DNA of 64,000 nucleotides from Semisulcospira habei (taxonomy: Eukaryota > Mollusca > Gastropoda > Semisulcospiridae), in NCBI GenBank assembly GCA_036245525.1, contig BTPG01000004.1, forward strand, positions 162,374,574 through 162,438,573, in the 5' to 3' direction. The notes under the pieces are model-generated. The model searched no databases. It was not told where the DNA came from and worked only from the letters and a program-made list of their open reading frames with translations. Below are positions 51,471 to 63,128 of this stretch, piece after piece. Numbering within the stretch: the first letter of the stretch is position 1; every line of letters begins with the position of its first letter. Made by a program: the position numbers and the translations under genes.

Positions 51471-53802
51471 AGAAGTCATTCCTAAAGCATTTTCATGGAT
51501 TTGAAATCACAGTGCACGTGAGTACTTCGACCTTAAGTCCTTTTATGTGAGTTTTTTAGCTGACCAAAGTTTAAATGAATCATAGAAATCAAAACGGCTT
51601 TAAAGTGTGTTTTCGTCACTACGGAGTACTGGTTACTGCGGTTTATTTATATGTGTATAAATACAGGTAAAGCATGTTGATCGTTGGGAAGTACGTCGGA
51701 TGAAGACATTTTGGGTTTAGGTGTGTCTTTAAAGTGCTGTACACCAACAAGAAAATAGTTTAATTTAAAGCAGATCACATATATATTCACACATTTTGAA
51801 ATTTCAAGCAAAAATCAGGATCAGCTATAAAAATAATAATAATAATTTAAAAAAAAAAATTTTTAAACAAATTCGTGACCATTTTGCTTGTTGGAATTTG
51901 CGCTTCTTATTAACTCCTGGCTTAAAAGTCTTTTTTTTTTCACAATTATATTATAAACCAGGCCAGGTTGCTAGAGGACATTGCCATCCAACTTAAAGCC
52001 GTTTACTCCAAGTCGGGCGTTGGTTGCTAAAAAATATAACCGATGCTCAATGTTGTCTTGTCTCAGCTAAAACTTGTTTCCTTTTTTACAATCCGTGTGT
52101 ATATGTTCACGTAACAGAGGTTTTTTGCTGCCATTGGTGCGCCTCAGGGGAACTCTCCTGCGTACAACGAAGGAGATGGACAGGAAAGTCTTTCATTTTA
52201 CGACATTCAGACTCTCTTAAGTAAGACATACTAAGAACCTTTTATAAAAGAAATGCTTCAGGCAATAAATCTTAGTCGGGGTTTAACGCCGAGCAAGCGA
52301 CTAAAGGCCATCTCACTGCGGGGCAAGTCCGTAGAATATTCTTTGTAAATGTTCTTAGGTCAAGACGAGTCTTACAATACTGTGAGACAAAGGGTTATCT
52401 TAAACTTATGGGTTTAAATGTCGTAAAATAAAAGACCTCTCTGGGCTTTTTCTTTGTGCAGAAGAGACTTCACCTGTTGTACACAAGGGGGCGATTTAAA
52501 ATCTCCTACTCACATGAATTGTGAAAAGCTTGGTAGAACAGTCTTCGTTAGGGCAGGACAACATTGATAACGCGTTGAAAGTTTAGCAATGAAAGCCCGC
52601 CGGGGAGTAGATCGCTTTAGAGATTTAGATCACTATTTTATGTAAGGTATTTCGTAAAGTTTCCAAAAATAAGCTGGCCTAAACATTAAAAAGAATTATA
52701 GCATCCCTAATGTCAATTGATTATTTGCAATTCGCCATTTTGACGTCATAGCGGCCTGTTGTAAGTCCAGCTAAAACAATGCAACACAGCGAGTCAGGTG
52801 ATAACACAATGTCGTCTCAGTAGGTAATGAAATGAAGACTGACGCAAATCGTTTGTAATTCATCTGGGGAATAAACAAATTAGTTCTTGGCAGTTAAAAG
52901 GTGAATATGACGTCAAGACAGCTTTAAACCCTCATTAGGTTTGTTTCATAAAAAAATGGAAACAGATCCTTTTTTCTCTCGCGTTGACGCAAGCCTTTGT
53001 TAGCGAGAGGTCAGGGAACCCTTGCGGTTATTCAAGCCTACATGCAGTACCTCTCATCTGCAACTGAGCGATACGGATCTGTATGTGTCTGTGCGCTCCA
53101 TCTGCAACTGCGAGATATGGGCTGTGTGAATCTATATCTTCCAGTTGCAGATAAACATCTCAACATTGAGGCATAACCGCACGACTGCCAATATTTTTGT
53201 CTGGCGGAAAAGGGCCCGACAGGCCCACGGCAGCGCTCGCCGGCCAGTAAACGCCAACTCTTCTCCGCGAAAAGCCGCCTTTTGGGATGGGGGGGGGGGG
53301 GGGGGGGGGGGGTGGAGGGCGGGAGGGGGGAAGGCGGTGGTAACCCTCACGGAGTCACGACAATTTATTTTGCAAATCTCACGAATCCCCCAAAATAGCA
53401 TTTACTCACGATTCACGATGGAAAAAGACGATAAACTAAACGCTTTTCACCGGTTGAAAACTTTCACAACGGGGGAGAAGGGAGGTGGGGGGGGGGGGGG
53501 CTTCAAATTTCTTAGTAGAAATCAAAGTGTCGCAATAGAATTTTCACGTTTCACGAAATAACCAGGACGTTTTCACGGACCACGAAGATCTTATTTTTGG
53601 TTTACGTTTCACGGCGAACCCTTCTTGCACGGATCAATCGGATGAACAAATTGCAGTCATAAATCACGAGAACGGGAGGAAAATAAAACTCCAGTCATGC
53701 ATCACAATCACTTTCTCTCTGTGCCGTGGTGATGCAGAAACTAAAGGTTATTCACCATCCGCGTCAGTGATGCACGTCTTTCATCTTCTTCGCTCATATG
53801 AC
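51471..53802. other. About 2.3 kb without a recognised gene
   Basis: Short frames only. Long G runs occur at 53290-53312 and 53490-53501. Nothing with a family signature was found on either strand. Confidence 0.4.
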
Positions 53803-54115
53803 TGTTACGTTTGTGGTTGTGTTATTCTTTTGAGAGTATGAGTGTGTTAATCATAAACAAGATCCGATATTTATTTCATATTTATTTCAGTTATCTTGGA
53901 TAAGAATTACGTACTTTTTTTTAGTAGGATTCATTTTCTTTTGCCTGAAGAATTGCGATCCGCGATTTCTGTTGTGTAGCTAAAATGACACATATTTTTG
54001 TTACATTGTTGCTATAGTCCGACCTCGTTTGACCTAGAACGTTCTCGAAACGGCGCGATTATTCTAGTGACCTCAAATATGAAGTCAAAGTTGTTGGTTA
54101 CATTTCATAACATTG
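53803..54115 (+). mobile_element. Left part of a third LTR, diverged
   Basis: Starts TGTTACGTTTGTGGTTGTGTT and follows the solo LTR at 27043-27370 with many substitutions and small indels (shared GTTAATC, GATCCGATRTTTATTT, TTACGTA, TAGTGAC blocks). It breaks off near 54115, where the tyrosine-recombinase retroelement begins. Confidence 0.8.
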
Positions 54116-54702
54116 TATCGAATGAGCCTACCAATCAAATGAGTGTGGGAGCTGCCCCCCCCCCCCCCCACCCAGCTGTGGTGGTTGGCAGACCTCCACA
54201 GCAGCCCCCACACCCACTAGGATTAGGGAGTAAAACAAAGCAACTGAACAAAATAGCATAACACAATGAAGTTCAAACAACTGCAAGCAAACCGGACAGG
54301 ATTCACCTTCCTGCCGGAACTTGTGCAGGCCTGAGAACGAAATACATTATGGAAATGGGGTGGATGCAGTTTTAGTCATAATGCAGGACAGATTTCACCT
54401 TCCTGTCCTGCGAGCAGCAGTGTCTCGCACCGCGTGCCCACGGTGATTGAGCTGACTAGGGCCAAGAAAAACATGAGCAAGGTTCACCTCCCTCCCCGTG
54501 TTCTGAGCAGTCAGCCAAGGTTGTCCCCAGCGGGGATGTATATTGACATAGTGACAAGAGCAACCGGTGCTGCTTGCCCAATGACTGTGTGAAACAATGA
54601 AATAATATGTGGGGTTCCCCTCCTACTTCAATTGCCCTACCAGTAAGATAGCTGTAGTTGTAGGTAGACCGTGCATTGCTCACTGGAAAATATGGTACCG
54701 TT

Positions 54703-55560
54703 TTACCCCTTTTTCACGCAGTGAGGGTCATTTGGAGACTGAATATACAATTTTAACGCATCAGACTTCCATCGGCCCCAAGTACGGATCTGGGCGTCGG
54801 ATGCTCCTTTCTGCGCGCTTGTGGTTGCCGCCCCAATTCGGAAACTATGAGAGTTGAATCCCTCGGGCGATATGCCTGCGGCTTGCAAAGTGGATTTCAT
54901 TACTGCCAGAAATTCGCGACGTGAAACAGGCTTGCCATCTGCCATGAACAGTGGCCCACGCTTGCTACCTCTGATGGCTAGAAAGGAACGTCGACTGGGC
55001 AAAGACTAGGTGATTCTGGTCTACCTGGAAATTGAAGTACTGCTATCTGCCCGTCAGAATGTTTAAAAGAATGAAAAGTGATGGTTACAGCAGCAGGCTG
55101 GAGGCAGATGTGTTCCAGCTGGATCGTATGCGCAGAATGTATCATTTCCCCGATGCGCAAAAAGGCATGAAAAGCCAAGAGGAACATCGCTTTAAACAAC
55201 AAGCGACGGTAGGGGCTAGACACTGCCACATGTACCCGTTGGACCATTCGTTCCAAAATGTTTTCGGTAACAGGGAGGCGCTTGGGGCCAGGATGTCTGC
55301 CTTTCCGGATAGCTGCTAATGCTTTTTTAAACCAGAAAATCATTAGATGGGTCTGTGCAATTCTGTATTTTGTGGACGAATCCAATTACTGAAACGAATG
55401 ATGTAATGGATGAGGGGGCAAAACCAGCGTGAAAGAGGTAGGTTATAAACAATGTAGTGATCTGTGGGGAAACTGGCATTTCCTGAGGCAATGCATGATC
55501 TATTAAAAATGTGCGAAAAAGTGACCAAGCCCTGTTGTACAAGGTGCGTGTTGACGGAGT
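54703..55560 (-). pseudogene. Tyrosine recombinase, broken
   Basis: Integrates circular retroelement DNA in DIRS-like elements. The N-terminal SAM-like/core-binding part (AWSLFRTFLIDHAL...) is at 55542-55330, the catalytic domain first half at 55385-54978 and the second half at 55002-54703; frameshifts near 55335 and 54990 separate them. The conserved residues are all present: Arg in FLRIGEM, His-x-x-Arg in NSHSFRIGAAT, the Trp in WGRWKSDA and the nucleophile Tyr in LKLYIQS. The domain is of the phage-integrase family. Confidence 0.88.
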
Positions 55561-55679
55561 AAGCGAGGTAGCCAGGAGTTGGCGTGCAGACGTAACTAGG
55601 TTATCGAGTCGGGCAGTGTGGGCGAGGCTGTGGGCAGGATGTCTGCGTCCGGCCGCAGGCGGCGGAAGTTGTGGACCTG

Positions 55680-57345
55680 AAAACGTGAAAGAGCGTCAGC
55701 ACAAGTGTTTTGAAAACCGGGGATATGAGCAGCTTAAAAAAGGATATTATAATGTTAAACAACTGCGTACGAGACGACGAACAAGGACCATGACGAGGCG
55801 TTCGAGCGATGACAGCTTGTTGATGACAGAGACTAGGGCAAGGTTATCCGTGTAAAAAATTATACTTTTGTTACGCATCTCACATCAACTTGCTAGTGTA
55901 ATTGGAACTAACTCAAGTAGCGTGATGTTTTGGCTTGACCACCAGCCTGTAAAAGCGTCATAAAACCAGTGTGTTTTGAAAATGGTGCCATATCCCGCTA
56001 CCGCAGCAGCATCAGTATACAAGTGTAGGACATCTGGACTGAGGAACATTTCCGAGCGGAAAAAACTCCTACCATTAAAATGCTGCAAGAATTCCAACCA
56101 GACTTGTAGGTCTTCTCGCATTTCAGGTTCCAACAGTATGCGATGGTGTGGTTTGCGCCTACCAGTCGTGTTGTCGTACAGACGGCGTAAAAAGGCCCGG
56201 CCCGGTATGACTACTGCACATGCAAAGTTAAGGAGTCCGAGTATGGACTGCAGGTCTCGGAGGGTTGTGGCCCGTTTGGCTAGCATGTTTTGAATCTGAG
56301 TCTGGCAGTCAGCGAGTTCCTCCGAAACTGTAGCGTCTATCTCCAAACCAAGAAAAATAACAGAAGGGCTGGGCTGGACTGTTTTGTCTGGGGCAATGGG
56401 CACTCCTATCTGGCGACATAAGGATAGAAATTTGCTCAAATCTTTTTGGCACGTGGCCTGTGACCCATTGACAAAGAAGAAATCATCTAGACAGTGGGTG
56501 ATGTGGTGGATGCCACATTTGTGTAGTGCTATCCACTGGAGTGCTGAGGAAAACTCCTCAAAAATCTGGCAGGCAGAAGAACAGCCCATCTGCAGACACC
56601 TATCGTAGTAGAATTGCCCATTCCATTCAAAACAGAACAGATGATATTGTTCTGGTTTGAGTGGAATAAGGCGAAAAGCCTTGTTGATATCGGTCTTGGC
56701 CATGTGACCCCTGCTGCCCTGGCTGGCCACCAGGCGCAAGGCATCGTCAACACTAGCATATTCAACTGCTGACATTGCGCGTGGAATGCCGTCATTTATG
56801 GATGCACCTTCCGGGTAGGACAGATGGTGTATAATCCTGAATGCCCCAGGAGACTTTTTGGGGACCACTACTAAAGGGGAAATCTGATACTAGGGAAAAG
56901 GAATCTGGTTAAATGGGCCAACAATGCGTCCCGCCTCAGTTTCTTTAGCTAAGTATTCCTCTACCACTTCGGGGTGCTTGACTGCTGAAGGCAAGTTCCG
57001 AACTTGCCGATTGTTGGGACTGCCTGTGAAACCGATGTCAAAACCGGACTGAAAACCATCAATTAAATACTGCTGTTTTTGCGTGTCGTAACCTTGTAGA
57101 CACTGTTGTAGGATGGATACGATCACTGGGGTGGGTAGTTGTTGGGTCCTATCATTGTTTGCGGGTGGGCCGTCCCGAGGAAGAGGGGGTGGGATTTTTG
57201 GCAGCATTGGTTGTGGCTGGGGCCGGGGGGGGGGGGGGATCCTTTTTGATTGCGGTACTGCTGCTGTTGCCGAAATCGAGGGAGAATCCGAAAAAAGGAA
57301 GTGGGCTGCTGCGGGCACTGGATTTGAGGATGAGCTGCCCCACAA
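55680..57345 (-). pseudogene. DIRS-type reverse transcriptase-RNase H, broken
   Basis: The frame opens at 57345 with a Pro-rich N-terminus, then KHPEVVEEYLAKE, and is interrupted by an in-frame TAG at 56890. The reverse transcriptase follows: VVPKKSPGAFRIIHHLSYP, KTDINKAFRLIP, QMGCSSACQIFE and the catalytic HCLDDFFF, in which LDD replaces the usual YxDD as in other DIRS-like elements. RNase H begins at LYTDAAA and includes the Glu in LLELVPI. A TGA at 55885 is followed, in the same frame, by FYTDNLALV, then a further shift; HIPGFQNTCADALSR near 55720-55690 closes the RNase H. Confidence 0.88.
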
Positions 57346-58171
57346 TTAAAACAAAGGTGTTGGTACCGGCATTGGCGGTTGAAACGACAAGTGCCGGTCA
57401 AATGGTAGGCCCGGCATGCACCTGGTGGTACTTGGCCTTGTGCCGACGAGCGGCTTGCAGGTAACTCACTGGGGTCAGCCCGACAGAGCGCCTCGCCGAG
57501 GAGCTCTGCCTGGTTGTCCCCCCATTTTACCATTCCCTTTGCAACGAGCGTGCGGAAATTGGTGTCATAATAACGCCACGCTTTGCGCTTACTGAATAAG
57601 TTCATAACAATGCTAAAGTGTTTTGCCATCGGTAGGGACAGGCCTGGCGAGTCATGGCATGAAATGGCCTGAAAAATGTTCCAGGAAGCCAGCCACTGCT
57701 CCGATGAGATCGTTTTGGGTCTTGTCATATTTTTGGCGGTGGCATCATGGTCCTCTGTGGGTTGGAGACTGTTCGCGTTGGGCAGGAGAGTGATAAGGTC
57801 TATATATTCACACTGGAGGATCTGCGCACGGAGTTGTCAGACACATGCAGGTCGATTGGCAGCCCCCGGCTAGTAAAGTCACCTATGAGGGTAGGCGGGT
57901 CCAAGCAGGTGTCAATGGTTGCACTGATAGTGACAGGCTTGGTGGGCGCTGGTGTCTGGTCCTGCAGAGGACCAAGGGTTGATGTGGTAGTAGCCGCCTG
58001 AACTGTGGCAAGCTGCTGCCGCAAGAAGTGGAGCTGGTGCAGGACATCTGCAGCGCCTCGTCACCGATGTTGGGTGACACTAATGGAGAGGGCAGATCCT
58101 CGGGGTGGGGAGCGTCGTGGCCGCTGCTGCGCTGGTGAAGACCTGGCTCCTCCACGGCGGCGTGATGGTGG
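57123..58171 (-). pseudogene. Gag-like protein with zinc fingers, broken
   Basis: It starts at 58171 with MPPSRRRGG, a basic, low-complexity N-terminus, changes frame near 58060 and again near 57797, then runs open to 57123. The C-terminal region holds a Cys/His cluster CRAYHLTGTCRFNRQCRYQHLC (CCCH-like) followed by FNCGAAHPQIQCP (a zinc knuckle), the usual nucleic-acid-binding end of Gag in DIRS/Ngaro elements. It overlaps the reverse-transcriptase frame by about 220 bp. Confidence 0.75.
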
Positions 58172-58539
58172 CATTCTGTTGACATAAGTAATATTAATCA
58201 GCAGCAATCTATTCCCGTACCTTGTGTACCGGTACCTCGTCACTACCGTATGTGACAAGGGCCTGGAATTTAAACGTACAAGCCCTGCACAGCCCCAGGG
58301 ATGGCAGGACCTTGCTCAAGGAAATGAAAATGCTGCAATTGTTAATGCCAAAAATACTCAGTGTCATGCAAGTGCACAGTTGGTGCTGAAATACTATTGT
58401 AATTTTATGCGCCACCATCGCTGAGGCAGTAAAAGAAAGGTTTATGCCCGCAATTGCCTGGCACAAGTAAAGTGGAATTGTACCCCCCCCCCCCTCCCAA
58501 ATGGGGAGGAAAAAGGAGTCATTGCGGGAATGCCCCCAA

Positions 58540-58930
58540 ACCCCACCAACGGTGAGCAGACATATAACACGATTGCACGCCCTAACAAAACGTGGGAAAA
58601 ATTGTGCATGCCCCCCAAAATGGAACCACTGGGGGTAAAATAAAGTTACGAGAATAGTGCGACACATGTGCCTGTGTGCAGAATGCAACTTCCTACCCAA
58701 ATTGTTTTTATTATATATATATATATTGTTTATTATTATTATTATTTTAATTTTTTATCAAAACCCACCAGCGGTGAGCAAACATAAAACAATTGCACGC
58801 CCCAACAAGACGTTGTGAAAAAATTGTGCATGCCCCCCAAAATGAAACCACTGGGGGAAAAAATAAAGTTACGAGAATAGTGTGACACATGTGCCTGTGG
58901 GCAGGATGCAACTTCCTACCAAAATGATTT
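58540..58930. repeat. Two direct repeats of about 165 bp, 223 bp apart
   Basis: 58540-58705 and 58763-58930 share CCACCARCGGTGAGCARAC, GTGCATGCCCCCCAAAATG, AAATAAAGTTACGAGAATAG and GACACATGTGCCTGTG blocks with about 90 percent identity. They lie between the hydrolase and gag-like genes. They could be a duplicated promoter region or the internal repeat of the element. Confidence 0.88.
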
Positions 58931-59008
58931 TTTTTTTTTTTTTGGTGTGCGTGTCTTCTCATCCGAATTCAAACTCGTGTGGCCATGATGACGACACCTC
59001 GCATAGCT

Positions 59009-59554
59009 CTATACATCCGTGAGGTGTACCCCGTCGGGCAAGTACAGCTTCCGTTGCGCGAGGTATTTTTCTGCGTTCTCGCATTGGAAGCGCAGAAAAC
59101 CGTGTTGTACGAAGCGCACCTGCGGCAGTCGCATGCAGTCATTCAGGATTTTTAGGTTGACGTCCCGCGCGTTTTGGTCATACTTCGTATTACGCCGGGG
59201 AGGCAGGTAGCGGGGAAGTAGTTGATAAATGAACACTTGCCGTAGCCGGTACCGCCGTTGCAGTGCCGTGGCTCGAGCCACAATCCCGGAGGATACTTCC
59301 TCTGTGTCGGCAGTGTGAATGTCATCATTGTCGCCAACCATGATGATCACGCAATCGGGTTGGAAACGCTCGATGCGACGGGTTACAAAGCCGTCCATTA
59401 CCCGTGTGCTATGCATGCCGCCGAATCCACAAATTAAAACCAGTGCGTCCGCCACGTTAAAGTTTTCGTGAATGTTACTGCACCCTTGGTGACGACTGAT
59501 AAAATGCCCAAGACGGCGGGCGTGTGAATGCCCGATAATCATGATGCGGGTCAT
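59009..59554 (-). CDS. SGNH (GDSL-like) hydrolase of the retroelement (181 aa)
   Basis: An open frame with all four SGNH landmarks: block I GHSHARRL with the Ser nucleophile (about residues 8-15), a Gly in CGFGG (about 49-53), the Asn in GDND (about 78-81) and DGVHL with the His (about 174-178) just before the stop. A TAG follows two residues later, so the C-terminus is close to or slightly short of the usual length. SGNH hydrolases are known accessory proteins of some tyrosine-recombinase and CR1-type retroelements; the substrate is unknown. Here the gene lies upstream of gag. It is the only unbroken gene of the element. Confidence 0.8.
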   Translation of the reverse strand: MTRIMIIGHSHARRLGHFISRHQGCSNIHENFNVADALVLICGFGGMHSTRVMDGFVTRRIERFQPDCVIIMVGDNDDIHTADTEEVSSGIVARATALQRRYRLRQVFIYQLLPRYLPPRRNTKYDQNARDVNLKILNDCMRLPQVRFVQHGFLRFQCENAEKYLAQRKLYLPDGVHLTDV

Positions 59555-60195
59555 TATTTCGAGTAGTAATAGTATGGTGAGCTGACGAAGAACAACGATG
59601 CGCGGTGTAAGAGGAATAGATGCCCAGTCACTGAGTCACGTGGGAAAGTAGGGCGGTGCCAGAATGAAACGTAAAAAAGGAAATGCAAGGTGGTGCGGCT
59701 GGCCAGCGAACATATTGTGCCCAAGTACGCACGACCCCGCAAAGCGATGGGACGGGTTTGTAAAACGGGGGTTCCGTGAACTAACCGAGGCGACTCCCGA
59801 TTCGCGCCGGGTAGGACGCTAAGTACCAAGGGTCAAGCTGTAGGAAACGCTCAAAACAGAAAATGAGACAAAAACTGAATGTCTCGACGTACAGAGAAGC
59901 TCCTCCTCAGAGTGGTGTAATGCCGTAGATAAGGGAAGAAACGTTGGAAAAGTGAAAGGAAGAGAGTCAAACAATTCGCTGCCGTCGATCTGTTATGCTT
60001 CTTGCTGTCAAAGACAAAGGCGGTAATGAGCGCAGTGCCACTGCGCACCCTTAATACCAAAGTCGTACTGACAGTAGTTTCCTGATTGGTTAGTTTCCAT
60101 TGCCCCTAGAGGGGGGCCTCCTCACTTGGATCGTCTGCTACTCAACAGACAGCTTCGAAGTGTTGCCCTGTTTAAATTTAGTAAGTGTCGCCCTT
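59555..60195. other. Probable 5' region of the retroelement
   Basis: No supported gene. GC-rich sequence with CTGATTGGTTAG (inverse CCAAT-box-like) near 60080 and CACTGCGCACCC. It probably contains the promoter of the minus-strand element, but no terminal repeat could be matched to 54116-54700. Confidence 0.4.
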
Positions 60196-60598
60196 GTATC
60201 ATAAAATAGATTTAATCAATATTATATAATCAGTTTTGGTTGCGTTTTCTTTTCTGATTGGTTGTTGGGTAAATTTGCTGGATTGTTCTGGAAATCTGTA
60301 ATAGTATAAAAGAAGGTGTTAGGAAATATGCGTGTACATTGTATGAGACGCAGTGTGTCAAAAGTGTTGATGCATTGTAGAGAAGACAGTGTATCAGTGA
60401 GTAGATGCATTTGTGGATGTATTGTGCTGAGATCGCATCGCTGTAATAAAATATTGTTGGAACTGTTACTCCAGTGTGGTCTACAACCTTGCGCCACGTG
60501 TGACGAGCAGCAGCTGAGTGAATTTTTTTTTACAAGAACTCTACGTGTGTGCGTCTGGTGTGATTGTATCATACTACGACTACGACTACCACGTACCA
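60196..60598 (+). mobile_element. Right part of the third LTR, with promoter and poly(A) signal
   Basis: Matches 27575-28068 of the solo LTR. It contains TATAAAAG at 60305-60312 and AATAAA at 60445-60450, the best-preserved U3/R/U5 signals in the window, then TGTTGGAACTGTTACTCCAG and the end ACGACTACCACGTACCA (CGTAACA decayed). No TSD is matched with 53798-53802. About 195 bp of the LTR middle is missing at the insertion site. Confidence 0.82.
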
Positions 60599-60777
60599 GA
60601 ATCCCAGTGTAATTTCACCTATTGTGTTCGTTAATTTTTTTTCCTTGATTTTTTCTTTGTATGCTGCATTTGTCTTCCTGTTGTGTTTCGTTTTGTTTAC
60701 AGGACAGCGTGTAAGACAGGCATTACGTTGCCTAATAGCTTTATCCTGAAATAAAAGGTTCATCATCATCACTAGAC

Positions 60778-61806
60778 ACAATGCCTACCCTGCCCAAGCT
60801 CTCCTAACATTCGTTATTATCGTTTAAAGTACGTAAGTATGCATTCGTATTTTTGTGTTTTGACAAGATAGTCACTCTTGTCTGCATCCTTAAAATCAAG
60901 TGCGTGTTTGAAGGGTTACTAATAGCCATGGATTGGAAAGGACAGCCATTTTTACACCGAAGAGTCAAACTGAGATTGATCTTGCGGGTTTTGATTATAC
61001 ACCGTCACACTAAATGCATCCTCATGCCATAACATTTGTTTTTCAATTTTGTTACGGTCATTAACACTTAAATACAATTTAAAACATAAATTATAAAAAA
61101 ACAACAAAAAAAACAAAAAAAAAAAACAGGGGCCCAAATGACATTTTCTTAGTTTTCAGCTAGCCTGTTTTAAATGACTGTAGTAGGCATTCCTATTTTT
61201 GTGGGCAGGCAGGCTCACAATATTCACTGTATGTATCTTAAAACTGTACTTGGATGATTTGTTCTACTATAATTCGTAAATCTGCATTGCCGTTTCATAA
61301 AATCATTGTAAAATCAGAAAGCTTTTTCATAAAGAAAGTAATAGCGAGGCAATTTATCCATCCTAAACCATACGAATTAACGAATTATAGTGGAATAAAC
61401 CATCTCGGTACACTTCAAGATACATATAGTGAATATTGTGAGCCTGCCCACAAAACTAGCAATGCCTGCTACAGTCATTTAGAACAGGCTAGCTGAAAAC
61501 GCAGATTTTGGCTGTTCAATGATGGGTGCAGAAAACATTACCAGAACGATGCTAATTTTAAAGAAAATGTCTTTTTTTGTTATCTCAATGTTAATGACCG
61601 TAAAAGATTTTGAAGAACAAATGTTATGTCCTGAGGCTGCATTTAGCGTGACAATGATTAATTAAAACCCGCGAGTGCAGATCAGTCTCAGTCTGACTGT
61701 TTGGTGCAAAAATGGCTGACCTTTCCAAATCCGTGGCTGTTTGTAACTCTTCAAACAGGCACTTGGTTTTAATGATGCAGACAAGAAAGACTATCTTATC
61801 AAAACA
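60778..61806. repeat. Long foldback element, about 1 kb (family J)
   Basis: Three blocks on the left (60778-60925, 60935-61060, 61130-61250) are repeated in inverse order on the right (61748-61806, 61590-61730, 61400-61500). The centre is about 61260-61390. Arms are diverged and differ by indels; the right outer block is cut by the (GT)n tract at 61809. No transposase is encoded. Confidence 0.85.
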
Positions 61807-61808
61807 GA

Positions 61809-61875
<67 letters not shown>
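61809..61875. repeat. (GT)n microsatellite
   Basis: About 33 GT units interrupting the right outer arm of the foldback element. Confidence 0.97.
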
Positions 61876-61878
<3 letters not shown>

Positions 61879-63128
61879 CTTTTGCTGCACACGCATGGGT
61901 CCTAAATTGCTTTTGTTTTGTCTCAAGCAGGGACCAACTGCGTGGCTAAATTATGCACATTACTGAACAGACAAGTCGTTTGCTTGCGTTGCGACTTAAG
62001 CTTTGTTTATTGATTTGTTAACACGTGGCGGTGTGCAGAGAACTCGTCTGTTGTTAGTGTGCGAAAACACGTGTGCAGGAATCTGAGAAACACTGAGCAA
62101 GTTTTAACCCCTTCGCTAACAGTGATGACGGATTTCGGTTCAGAAACCATTGCACGCTGACCGACATTCACATAAAGAACATAAACTTTAAGGGACCAGA
62201 CGGAAACTAGCATAAATAGTATAGGACCAACAGGCGACATAAATCATCATAAGCCCCCGCGTCGACTGCGGATGAGGATTTATGTCTGTTGCAACTGGTT
62301 AGCGTTTACCTTGCTCCGATAGCTAAGGGGTTCACTTATTTTGTTGATAGTTCACCACATATCCTTGTTGTGACACGCCTGAATCGCTTTTTCGTCTGCA
62401 AGAAACGCAGGTTATCGTGAGCCCAAGCAAACGCATAATAACCTAGTCTGCGTGCGTGTCAGTGTTGGACATACTTGCTCCTCCCGTTGACCATTAACCC
62501 AGTAAGCCCCGACTCGCTACAGCAGGAGATTGATCGACCATGATAACTCAAGGGTAGTGCCAGATTAGCTTGGCTCCGTCAGGGTCAATCCATCTCAGTA
62601 CACAGTGGTTAGGTGACACGTCCAAAATGCGGCAATGGGGTTAAATGGGTTAACTCATTCGAGGCATGCCGCCTCCGGATACGCGGCTTAAGGAGCTTCT
62701 AACAGATTGCGCTTCCGGTCTACACGGACTTGCTGGCGACGTAGACAGACACCGGCCCACTTCAGGGTCTTACAAGGAAGCGGGAATCAGGCGGAATTGT
62801 GCTACTTGTCTTCTGTTGAATCAGATTGTCACCTAAGAAAGGAAACAAAACACCCAGACAATAGGTGACAAATCATGACAACTAGTGTGAACCCCCCTCC
62901 CCCCTCCCCACCGCCATTCCCCACCCCCGGCATTCCTTACAACGGTTTGCGCTTACGCCGGTTAGAGACAGTTCTGTATTAGTAACCCATTAACTGCCAG
63001 ACGACGCAGATTGTCTTTCTGAAATCTTTTTTGAGTCAACGCCAAAGTCCCATCCAACTACGGAACATAGACACACAATGGTGTCAATAGAAAGCATAGA
63101 TCCTCATGAACACCTGCATTTGCGTGGA
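61876..63128. other. Non-coding stretch
   Basis: No gene is recognised. About 62530-62690 resembles 17805-17900. A C-rich tract is at 62895-62930. Confidence 0.4.

Larger units (their letters stand above)
54116..60195 (-). mobile_element. DIRS/Ngaro-like tyrosine-recombinase retroelement with SGNH hydrolase
   Basis: About 6 kb on the minus strand, in the order SGNH hydrolase, repeats, gag-like protein, reverse transcriptase-RNase H, tyrosine recombinase. Use of a tyrosine recombinase rather than an integrase, and no methyltransferase domain, point to the Ngaro group of DIRS-like elements. All genes but the hydrolase are broken. The terminal split or inverted repeats expected for this class were not identified, so the ends are set by the interrupted LTR on both sides. 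Confidence 0.85.
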
